DNA of 8,238 bases from Clostridiales bacterium (GTDB lineage: Bacteria; Bacillota; Clostridia; Lachnospirales; Lachnospiraceae): the NCBI GenBank assembly GCA_019418195.1, contig DYCJ01000087.1:834-9071 (forward strand), given 5' to 3'. This document shows, piece by piece, positions 1 through 5,721 of the stretch. The translations under genes and the position numbers were made by a program. Numbering within the stretch: the first letter of the stretch is position 1; every line of letters begins with the position of its first letter. Below the pieces are notes generated by a model. It saw only the letters and a list, made by a program, of their open reading frames with translations. It was not told where the DNA came from and ran no database searches.

Positions 1-1534
1 TTATCAGTTTGCCCCGAAAGGCGAAGGAGTGGAGCTGAATGGGACATTCCGTCACTCAGCCGGCAGGGTAGAAAACGGAGAAATGCGCCTGTATTATATG
101 ACAAATGGCTGTGTGAAAGAGATATCGGAGACCGTGGAGCAGTATTATTATTCCTATGACGCATGTGATGGCAGGAAAAGCACAGGGAAAGCGGCGGCAT
201 GCCATCAGATCAGTCTGAATGTGGAAAGTGGCGGCAGCAGTACACTGGCTGTTTTATTCAGTCTGGAAAAAGATTACGCAAAAGAGCAGGATCAAAGCGC
301 TGTCGAGACTGCTGAGTCTGTCATACAGGAGATGAAAGAGGAACGGAAGAAACTGGAGCTCCGGTCGGGATTGTGTGACGAGACTGCGCGGTTTCTTGTA
401 AAGAGCGCCCATCAGTTTGTCTCCTGCCGTGAATCTACCGGTGGGAAAACAATTCTGGCAGGATTTCCTTTTTTTGAGGACTGGGGACGCGATACAATGA
501 TCGCACTTCCGGGCGTGTGCCTGGCTGCGCGCCAGTATGAGGATGCCAGATCCATCCTGAGAACCTTTGCCCGTTATGAAAGGGATGGGCTTATGCCGAA
601 CCTGTTCCCTGAGGGAAAGAGTGAGCCCTGGTATAATACAGTGGATGCAGCGCTCCTTTTCATCAACTGCGTCTGGCTGTATTACAAAGCTTCAGGGGAT
701 GGGGCGTTTATTGAAGAGATGTATCCGGTCATGGAACGGATCATCGACTGCTATCAGAAGGGTACGGATTATGAGATACGCATGGACGATGACGGCCTGA
801 TCACAGCCGGCAGCGGTCTTGACCAGGTCACATGGATGGATGTGAGGGTTAACGATATCCTTCCTACGCCCCGGCATGGAAAACCGGTAGAGATCAATGC
901 ATATTGGTACAATGCTCTCAGGATCATGGGAGAGTGCGCTCGTATGCTGAAGAAGGAACCGTTAGCGTATGACAGGACTGCGGCAGAGGTAAAAGAAGCA
1001 TTTACAGAGAAATTCTGGATGAAGGAATATCACTGCCTGAAAGATGTGATCTCGGGAACCGGGGCTGACGTGCAGATACGCTGCAATCAGATATGGGCTG
1101 TGTCAATGCCGTTTACGATGCTGGACGGCGAGAAAGAAAGGCAGGTAGTGGATACTGTATTTGAAAAGTTGTATACGCCATACGGCCTCAGGACTCTGGA
1201 TAAAGACGATCCGGAATTTCAGCCTGTGTACGGAGGTGAAGTGATGAAAAGAGACCTTGCCTACCACCAGGGAACTGTATGGACCTATCCGCTTGGTGCA
1301 TACTATCTGGCATATCTGAAAGTTAACGGATACAGCGATGACGCAAAGGTATATGTCAGAAAGCAGATGGAAGTGCTTGAGAGCGCTCTCCGTGAAGGCT
1401 GTATCGGGCAGCTTCCGGAAATCTATGACGGAGAAAATCCGGTCTCGTCAAAAGGATGCTTCGCACAGGCGTGGAGCACGGGCGAACTGCTCCGGGTGTA
1501 TGAGGCGCTGGAAAAAGAAGAAAACTTCCAGTAA
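1..1534 (+). CDS. Glycogen debranching enzyme, GH133 amylo-alpha-1,6-glucosidase (5' end outside window)
   Basis: This enzyme hydrolyses alpha-1,6 branch points of glycogen or branched maltodextrins in the cytoplasm. The frame is open back to base 2, so the N-terminus lies upstream of the window; the GTG at 29 is an internal valine codon, not a start. About 510 residues remain. The first ~110 visible residues look like the end of the N-terminal beta-sandwich (GDE_N type). The rest is the (alpha/alpha)6 catalytic domain (GDE_C type), marked by FPFFEDWGRDTM (WGRD at 482-493), YNTVDAALLFI, QIWAVSMPF, TPYGLRTL, and AYHQGTVW (1259-1282). These are characteristic blocks of the archaeal/bacterial debranching family. 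The gene ends in TAA at 1532-1534 and the next gene starts 47 bp later on the same strand, which suggests one operon. Family assignment is by recalled motif pattern; the exact branch-length preference cannot be read from the sequence. Confidence 0.92.
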   Translation, partial: YQFAPKGEGVELNGTFRHSAGRVENGEMRLYYMTNGCVKEISETVEQYYYSYDACDGRKSTGKAAACHQISLNVESGGSSTLAVLFSLEKDYAKEQDQSAVETAESVIQEMKEERKKLELRSGLCDETARFLVKSAHQFVSCRESTGGKTILAGFPFFEDWGRDTMIALPGVCLAARQYEDARSILRTFARYERDGLMPNLFPEGKSEPWYNTVDAALLFINCVWLYYKASGDGAFIEEMYPVMERIIDCYQKGTDYEIRMDDDGLITAGSGLDQVTWMDVRVNDILPTPRHGKPVEINAYWYNALRIMGECARMLKKEPLAYDRTAAEVKEAFTEKFWMKEYHCLKDVISGTGADVQIRCNQIWAVSMPFTMLDGEKERQVVDTVFEKLYTPYGLRTLDKDDPEFQPVYGGEVMKRDLAYHQGTVWTYPLGAYYLAYLKVNGYSDDAKVYVRKQMEVLESALREGCIGQLPEIYDGENPVSSKGCFAQAWSTGELLRVYEALEKEENFQ

Positions 1535-1581
1535 AAGAGCGGGGAGATAGAAGGATCAACAATAAAGCGGAGGAGATGAAA

Positions 1582-3336
1582 ATGGATTTTGCAGCAGTAT
1601 ATCACAAGACATCAGAACAGATGAGTTACGCACTGGACGAGGATCGGTTAGTAGTCAATCTGAAAACGGGATACGACGTAAAGAGAGTGTTTATTATCCA
1701 CGGAGATCCATTTGACGCCGGGATACTGGGCGGAAACGAAAGATGGACAGGCAAAAGGGAGGAAATCGTCTATAAAAAGCGCCTTCCACATCAGATATGG
1801 TGGACAACGACGCTCATCCCTCCTTATAAGCGTTGTAAATATTACTTCGAACTGCACACGGAAGATGAAGTGTGGTATTACTTTGAGGACGGGTTCCTCA
1901 CGGAAGAACAGGTCAGCATGCCGGGACGCCTGCTCCAGTATTTTATCGTGCCGTGGATGAACCCGGCGGATGTAAACCGGACGCCTGCATGGGTCAACGA
2001 TACGGTATGGTATCAGATCTTCCCGGACAGGTTCTGTAACGGCAGGCCGGACCGCGCAGAGGAGGGGATACTTCCCTGGCAGACCGGGCCGGTGACAAAT
2101 AAAGAAAAATACGGCGGTGACCTGGAGGGAATCAGGCAGAAGCTGCCATATTTAAGAAATCTGGGCATCACAGGTATCTATCTGACTCCGATCATGGAAG
2201 CAGAGACAAATCATAAATATGATACAAAAGATTATACAAAAATAGATCCCTCTTTCGGCGATGGGGAGACAATGAAAAGACTTGTGTCCGAGGCTCATGA
2301 TCTGGGAATCCGGGTGATGGTGGACGCGGTGTTCAACCACTGTGGAAGAAAATTTGCGCCCTGGCTGGATGCGCAGGAAAAAGGACCGGATTCCCCTTAT
2401 GCGGACTGGTTCATGGTCAATGACTGGACGCAGATCAAAAAAAGAGATGATACAAGGGATGGCAGGTTCTATTCTTTTGCCTTTGCAGACGGGATGCCGA
2501 AGCTGAATACGAACAATCCGGAAGTGATCGGATATTTCTGTAAAGTATGTGAACAGTGGATCCGTGATTTCGACATTGACGCCATCCGTTTTGACGTGGG
2601 AAATGAAGTTTCACACCGGTTTTTGAAGCAGATGCGGACACATTTAAAACAGATAAAACCGGACATCTATATGCTGGGAGAGATCTGGCATGACGCCAGC
2701 CAGTGGCTGATGGGAGATGAGTACGACTCCGTCATGAACTATCCGCTGATGAGCGGTATCCATGATTTCTTTCTGGACGCTTCTATGGATAAAAAAGAGT
2801 TTGAGTACATGGTCAATCGCTGTTATACTATGTATATGCAGCAGAATAACAATGTATTGTTCAATCTTCTCGACTCTCATGATACAGAGAGGCTGATGAA
2901 CCGATTCCATGATCTGGATATTTTTTATCAGCAGCTTGCTGTCTTGTTTACTCTGCCGGGAAGCCCCTGTATCTTCTATGGTACGGAGATTGCCATGGAG
3001 GGCGGATTTGATCCGGACTGCCGCAGGTGTATGCCATGGGAGGAGATCGGAAGTGAGGGGAATCAGGAGAAGATCCGGTCTGTGAAGCAGCTGATCCGGA
3101 TGCGGCAGACAGAAGAAACGTGCAGAAGCCCGCACTTCCATTTCCCGAATCACTATGCAGAGAGCAGGTGCGTGGAGTATGTCAAGCTCGACGCAGAGAA
3201 CCGGAAGCTGGAGGTTGTCCTGAACTGCTCGGAAGAGCCGGTGTCTGTAGGAGAAGGCGGAGAGGTTCTGTTTTCAAGGAACTATGATCGTGGGACCTTG
3301 GGAAAGAACGGTACATTGATCCGAAAAAGAATATAA
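1582..3336 (+). CDS. GH13 alpha-glycosidase, neopullulanase/cyclomaltodextrinase type (GH13_20)
   Basis: Predicted intracellular hydrolase of maltodextrins, cyclodextrins or pullulan, 584 residues. Residues ~1-125 form a CBM34-like N-terminal beta domain, followed by the (beta/alpha)8 barrel from NDTVWYQIFPDRF. Conserved regions are visible: DAVFNH (248-253), the region V signature MPKLN (305-309) that marks the neopullulanase subfamily, RFDVGNE with the nucleophile Asp338, GEIW with acid/base Glu367, and SHD with Asp434. All three catalytic acids are present. There is no signal peptide. Start choice: an ATG at 1576 abuts the GGAGGAG sequence (1569-1575) with no spacer, whereas the in-frame ATG at 1582 is 6 nt from it, so 1582 is preferred (only two residues differ). 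It follows the debranching gene by 47 bp and precedes the alpha-glucosidase by 31 bp. Substrate preference within the subfamily (maltogenic amylase, neopullulanase or cyclomaltodextrinase) is not resolved. Confidence 0.93.
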   Translation: MDFAAVYHKTSEQMSYALDEDRLVVNLKTGYDVKRVFIIHGDPFDAGILGGNERWTGKREEIVYKKRLPHQIWWTTTLIPPYKRCKYYFELHTEDEVWYYFEDGFLTEEQVSMPGRLLQYFIVPWMNPADVNRTPAWVNDTVWYQIFPDRFCNGRPDRAEEGILPWQTGPVTNKEKYGGDLEGIRQKLPYLRNLGITGIYLTPIMEAETNHKYDTKDYTKIDPSFGDGETMKRLVSEAHDLGIRVMVDAVFNHCGRKFAPWLDAQEKGPDSPYADWFMVNDWTQIKKRDDTRDGRFYSFAFADGMPKLNTNNPEVIGYFCKVCEQWIRDFDIDAIRFDVGNEVSHRFLKQMRTHLKQIKPDIYMLGEIWHDASQWLMGDEYDSVMNYPLMSGIHDFFLDASMDKKEFEYMVNRCYTMYMQQNNNVLFNLLDSHDTERLMNRFHDLDIFYQQLAVLFTLPGSPCIFYGTEIAMEGGFDPDCRRCMPWEEIGSEGNQEKIRSVKQLIRMRQTEETCRSPHFHFPNHYAESRCVEYVKLDAENRKLEVVLNCSEEPVSVGEGGEVLFSRNYDRGTLGKNGTLIRKRI

Positions 3337-3367
3337 ACAGTAATGAGACGAGAAAGGGGTTTTGACT

Positions 3368-5011
3368 ATGACGAAGAAGAGACAGCCATGGTGGAAAAAT
3401 GCAGTAGTCTACCAGATTTATCCGAAAAGCTTTCAGGATTCTAACGGGGACGGCATAGGAGATATCCGGGGGATTATCAGCCGGCTGGATTATCTTGAAG
3501 ATCTGGGGATCGATGCGGTGTGGATCTCGCCAATGTACTGCTCCCCTCAGGATGACAACGGGTATGACATTTCCGATTATCAGGATATTGATCCCATGTT
3601 CGGCAGCCTGGATGATATGGAAGAGCTGATCGCGAAGGCAAAAGAAAAGAATATACAGATCATCATGGATCTGGTGCTGAACCATACCTCGGACGAACAC
3701 AGATGGTTTCTGGAGGCGAAAAAAGGAAAAGACAATCCGTATCACGACTATTATGTGTGGAAAGACGGTGTGGAAGGGACATATCCCAATGACATGAAGG
3801 CCACGTTCGGCGGCCCGGCGTGGGAGTGGGTTCCGGAGCTCGGACAGTATTATTTTCATCAGTTCTCCGTAAAGCAGCCTGACCTGAACTGGGAAAATCC
3901 GAAAGTACGCCGGGAAATCTATGATATGATCCTCTGGTGGATGGACAAAGGCGTGGGGGGATTCCGCCTGGACGTGATCGACCAGATCGCCAAGGAGCCG
4001 GACAAGATGATCACCAACAACGGACCAAGGCTTCACGAATTTCTGCAGGAGATGAGCCGGGAGACATTCCGGAAAGGAGATCTGATCACTGTAGGAGAGG
4101 CGTGGGGAGCAACTCCGGAGATCGCAAAGCTTTACAGCAATCCGGACGGAAGCGAGTTCTCCATGGTATTTCAGTTTGAACACATGGTGATGGATCAGCA
4201 GGAAGGAAAGGAAAAGTGGGATCTTGCGCCGCTTCCTTTTGTAAAATTGAAAAAATGTCTGGCAAAATGGCAGAATGAACTGTATGGAAAAGGATGGAAC
4301 AGCCTTTTCTTCGACAACCATGATCTGCCCCGTATTGTCTCACGCTGGGGTGACGACAGTAAATATCGGAAAGAGTCTGCCAAGATGCTCGCCCTCGTAC
4401 TCCATGGGATGCAGGGAACGCCTTATGTCTATCAGGGCGAAGAGCTGGGCATGACAAACGTGAAGTTCCCGGATATCAGCTGTTATGAGGATATCGAAAC
4501 GGTCAACATGTATCATGAGAGACTGGAAGCAGGATATGGAAAAGACGATATCATGCGCTCGATCTATGCGAAAAGCCGTGATAACGCCCGCACGCCGATG
4601 CAGTGGAGCTCCGAAGAAAATGCCGGATTTACAACGGGCAGGCCGTGGATCAGGATGAATCCGAACTATACGGAGATCAATGCAGAGAGTGAGAGGAAAG
4701 ATCCGGATTCGGTGTACCATTTCTATCGGAAACTGATCCATATGAGGAAAGAATATCCAGTCTTTGTGGATGGAAAATTTGAACTGCTTCTTCCCGACGA
4801 TGAGCAGATCTTCGCCTATGTGCGCAGGGACGACGATTCACAGATGCTCGTCTGCGCTAACTTTACCGGAGAGCCGGCAGAGTGCCCGGTAAGCGGAGAG
4901 TGGAAGGGCGCACAGGTATTGCTCCATAATTACCAGGGAGAGCTGAGCTGGGGCATGGACAGCGAGAAGATAGAACTTAAGCCGTATGAGGCGTTTCTGT
5001 TATATAGATGA
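3368..5011 (+). CDS. GH13_31-type alpha-1,6-glucosidase (dextran glucosidase / oligo-1,6-glucosidase-like)
   Basis: A 547-residue cytoplasmic exo-glucosidase predicted to release glucose from the non-reducing end of isomaltose and isomalto-oligosaccharides. The barrel begins with WWKNAVVYQIYPKSF and a calcium-binding loop DSNGDGIGD (Asp24, Asn26, Asp28, Asp32). Conserved regions are DLVLNH (101-106), region V QPDLN (170-174, the oligo-1,6-glucosidase subfamily signature), GFRLDVID with nucleophile Asp202, TVGEAWG with acid/base Glu244, and DNHD with Asp319. A valine follows the nucleophile; in this subfamily Val there is associated with alpha-1,6 rather than alpha-1,4 specificity. From memory, TVGEAWGATPEIAKLYSNP resembles streptococcal DexB more than Bacillus oligo-1,6-glucosidases. 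Start: AAAGGGG (3353-3359) lies 8 nt before ATG 3368; an in-frame TTG at 3362 is too close. Trehalose-6-phosphate hydrolase is a less likely alternative. Probably the last gene of the operon. Confidence 0.93.
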   Translation: MTKKRQPWWKNAVVYQIYPKSFQDSNGDGIGDIRGIISRLDYLEDLGIDAVWISPMYCSPQDDNGYDISDYQDIDPMFGSLDDMEELIAKAKEKNIQIIMDLVLNHTSDEHRWFLEAKKGKDNPYHDYYVWKDGVEGTYPNDMKATFGGPAWEWVPELGQYYFHQFSVKQPDLNWENPKVRREIYDMILWWMDKGVGGFRLDVIDQIAKEPDKMITNNGPRLHEFLQEMSRETFRKGDLITVGEAWGATPEIAKLYSNPDGSEFSMVFQFEHMVMDQQEGKEKWDLAPLPFVKLKKCLAKWQNELYGKGWNSLFFDNHDLPRIVSRWGDDSKYRKESAKMLALVLHGMQGTPYVYQGEELGMTNVKFPDISCYEDIETVNMYHERLEAGYGKDDIMRSIYAKSRDNARTPMQWSSEENAGFTTGRPWIRMNPNYTEINAESERKDPDSVYHFYRKLIHMRKEYPVFVDGKFELLLPDDEQIFAYVRRDDDSQMLVCANFTGEPAECPVSGEWKGAQVLLHNYQGELSWGMDSEKIELKPYEAFLLYR

Positions 5012-5056
5012 TGATTTTTCTTTTGGGCTTTTTTGTGATTGTACATCAAAATTTTC

Positions 5057-5084
5057 AGGCGGCTATATTCCAGACTAGCCGCCT
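5057..5084 (+). terminator. Hairpin behind the glucan-hydrolase operon, candidate terminator
   Basis: A perfect 9-bp GC-rich stem (AGGCGGCTA at 5057-5065, TAGCCGCCT at 5076-5084) encloses a 10-nt loop, 45 nt after the alpha-glucosidase stop codon. The downstream tract GTGCTTTC is poor in T, so it is not a textbook intrinsic terminator. A T-rich stretch (about 5015-5036) lies upstream of the stem instead. Its position between the operon end and the next promoter supports a role as terminator or mRNA 3' end stabiliser. On the minus strand the stem is followed by a mixed A/T tract but no gene would need it. Confidence 0.45.
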
Positions 5085-5256
5085 GTGCTTTCAGAAAATA
5101 TAGAGAAGGCACATCTTATTATCAGGGCTGTTTCAGCCGGTAATTCAGTTTTGATCGAAAAAATCAAAGGAGGACATGCTTCTACAGTCGAAGCGTTTAT
5201 TAAAAAAGATTGAGGAGAATGTCAATGTAGTCCGCAGATGGATCGAGGAAAAATAA
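5085..5256 (+). pseudogene. Possible remnant of a small gene, frameshifted at an A6 run
   Basis: Two short open frames overlap here. Frame one runs from GTG 5085 to TGA 5211-5213 (42 codons) and includes HLIIRAVSAGNSVLIEKI. Frame two begins at ATG 5176 and ends at TAA 5254-5256 (26 codons), with a perfect AAAGGAGG at 5166-5173 but only 2 nt of spacer; it encodes a charged helix-like peptide ending VRRWIEEK. Reading frame one into frame two by dropping one A from the run at 5202-5207 gives a single continuous protein tail of about 56 codons. That fits a small gene disabled by a one-base homopolymer expansion, or a sequencing error. No family is recognised, and GTG 5085 has no ribosome binding site and sits beside a hairpin. 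Alternatively frame two is a genuine 26-residue peptide, or all of it is chance. Confidence 0.25.
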
Positions 5257-5268
5257 AATTATTTCACC

Positions 5269-5298
5269 TTGACACAGCCGTGCTGCCTGGGGTAGAAT
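5269..5298 (+). promoter_or_regulatory. Sigma-A promoter of the thrS T-box leader
   Basis: A perfect -35 box TTGACA (5269-5274) is separated by 18 nt from TAGAAT (5293-5298), one mismatch from the consensus -10. Transcription would start near 5304-5306, directly in front of the T-box stem I. The leader up to the thrS start would therefore be about 415 nt. Confidence 0.82.
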
Positions 5299-5480
5299 AA
5301 CCGGTGTAGAGAAAGCGTTGAAGAGGACAGTAAGCTGTCTGTGCATCGACAGAGAGGGATCGCAGGCTGAAAAGATCCTGTTGTGCGGCATGACTGAAGA
5401 CCACCTCCGAGCGGCCCTAATCAGGCACGGTGATTCCGTTATCATCACATGAATTAAGATGGTTTTCCATGGAAAACAAG

Positions 5481-5514
5481 CAGGGTGGAACCGCGGGAGT
5501 ATTTCCCGTCCCTG
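5481..5514 (+). promoter_or_regulatory. T-box antiterminator helix
   Basis: CAGGG (5481-5485) pairs with CCCTG (5510-5514), and GCGGGA (5493-5498) pairs with TCCCGT (5504-5509, including a G-U pair). This leaves the canonical 7-nt bulge TGGAACC (5486-5492) that receives the tRNA acceptor end. The 3' strand of this helix is shared with the 5' strand of the split terminator, so the two structures exclude each other. Confidence 0.88.
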
Positions 5515-5549
5515 TGTGGAGTGTTTCCGTGTGACTGCATAGATTTCAT

Positions 5550-5590
5550 AAAAGTAAGAGACATTCCGTGGAATGTCTCTTTTGCTTTTG
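5550..5590 (+). terminator. Terminator-like hairpin inside the thrS leader
   Basis: AGAGACATTCC (5557-5567) and GGAATGTCTCT (5570-5580) form an 11-bp near-perfect stem, followed by TTTTGCTTTTG. The preceding A-rich tract (from 5550) mirrors the T-rich tail, so the structure could act in both directions. It does not overlap the antiterminator, so tRNA binding would not directly prevent it. A competing pairing of GGAGTGT (5518-5524) with ACATTCC (5561-5567), 7 bp with one G-U, could in principle disrupt it. Confidence 0.65.
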
Positions 5591-5596
5591 TGCGAC

Positions 5597-5626
5597 CGGA
5601 TAGGGAGTCAAAGCCTTCCCTATCCG
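5597..5626 (+). other. Second stem-loop inside the thrS leader
   Basis: CGGATAGGGA (5597-5606) pairs perfectly with TCCCTATCCG (5617-5626), extended by a G-U pair at 5607/5616, around an 8-nt loop. No T-run follows, so this is not a terminator by itself. A smaller stem ACAGGA/TCCTGT follows at 5639-5653. Together these hairpins would occupy the apex of the split terminator and could bring its two strands close together. Confidence 0.7.
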
Positions 5627-5721
5627 ATGGAGAGCCTTACAGGAAATTCCTGTGGGCGGGAATTTTATCAGCGTCAGCCGGAAAATAAGAGAGAAGATAA
5701 ACAGAGAAAGGAAGAGGAAAG

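Larger units (their letters stand above)
5517..5648. mobile_element. 132-nt segment inserted in the T-box terminator, MITE-like candidate
   Basis: The segment is flanked by 6-nt direct repeats CCTGTG that could be a target duplication. Its ends are loosely inverted: the left end reads GGAGTGTTTCCGTGT (5518-5532) and the right end on the other strand reads GGAATTTCCTGT, similar with small gaps. It carries two internal hairpins (separate entries) and no convincing reading frame. A short non-autonomous element is one explanation; a duplication by replication slippage, or a naturally elaborated expression platform, would give much the same picture. No transposase or known element is recognised. 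Confidence 0.35.
5304..5666 (+). promoter_or_regulatory. Threonine T-box riboswitch (leader of thrS)
   Basis: The leader binds tRNA and lets transcription continue into thrS when tRNA-Thr is uncharged. Landmarks seen: a stem I base formed by GAGG (5323-5326) with CCTC (5404-5407), the AGTA specifier-loop motif (5329-5332), the AGAGAG distal element (5351-5356), a distal stem GGATC/GATCC, and the specifier codon ACC at 5400-5402 preceded by GAAG and followed by A. ACC encodes threonine, agreeing with the downstream gene, and would pair with a GGU anticodon. Stem III is GTTTTCC/GGAAAAC (5462-5468, 5471-5477). The T-box AGGGTGGAACCGCG is at 5482-5495; its TGGA would pair with an acceptor end whose discriminator base is U. 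The 3' boundary is set at the end of the split terminator. The expression platform is abnormal (separate entries). Confidence 0.95.
5503..5666 (+). terminator. Split T-box terminator of thrS, strands separated by about 140 nt
   Basis: UUCCCGUCC (5503-5511) is complementary over 9 bp (one G-U) to GGGCGGGAA (5654-5662), which is followed directly by TTTT (5663-5666). The 5' strand overlaps the antiterminator 3' strand, as expected for a T-box terminator, but 142 nt now lie in the apical position where a short loop would normally be. CCTGTG occurs at 5511-5516 and again at 5649-5654. Deleting one copy and the 132 nt between (5517-5648) leaves the 9-bp stem closed by a CUGU tetraloop and followed by TTTT. 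The pairing and repeats are seen; the insertion history is inferred. Whether the long-range helix still terminates is unknown. Confidence 0.6.

Noticed and set aside
29..31. GTG as the start of the debranching enzyme gene
   Set aside because: The frame is open to the window edge, the residues before and after read as continuous beta-sandwich sequence, and family members have a longer N-terminal domain. The gene is simply cut by the window.
3362..3364. TTG as the start of the alpha-glucosidase gene
   Set aside because: Only 2 nt separate it from AAAGGGG; the ATG at 3368 has an 8-nt spacer and matches the usual start just before the QPWWK-type N-terminus.
3182..4321. Long minus-strand open frame (379 codons) across the end of the GH13_20 gene and the start of the alpha-glucosidase gene
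   Set aside because: It is antisense to two strongly supported genes with intact catalytic motifs, spans their intergenic gap, and its translation is low-complexity and resembles no family. It is a shadow frame.
5057..5084. Hairpin considered as part of a CRISPR or repeat array
   Set aside because: It occurs once only, with no regularly spaced copies anywhere in the window.
5485..5688. Plus-strand 67-codon frame inside the thrS leader
   Set aside because: It begins inside the T-box motif itself and runs through RNA hairpins; the sequence is explained by structure, and there is no ribosome binding site.
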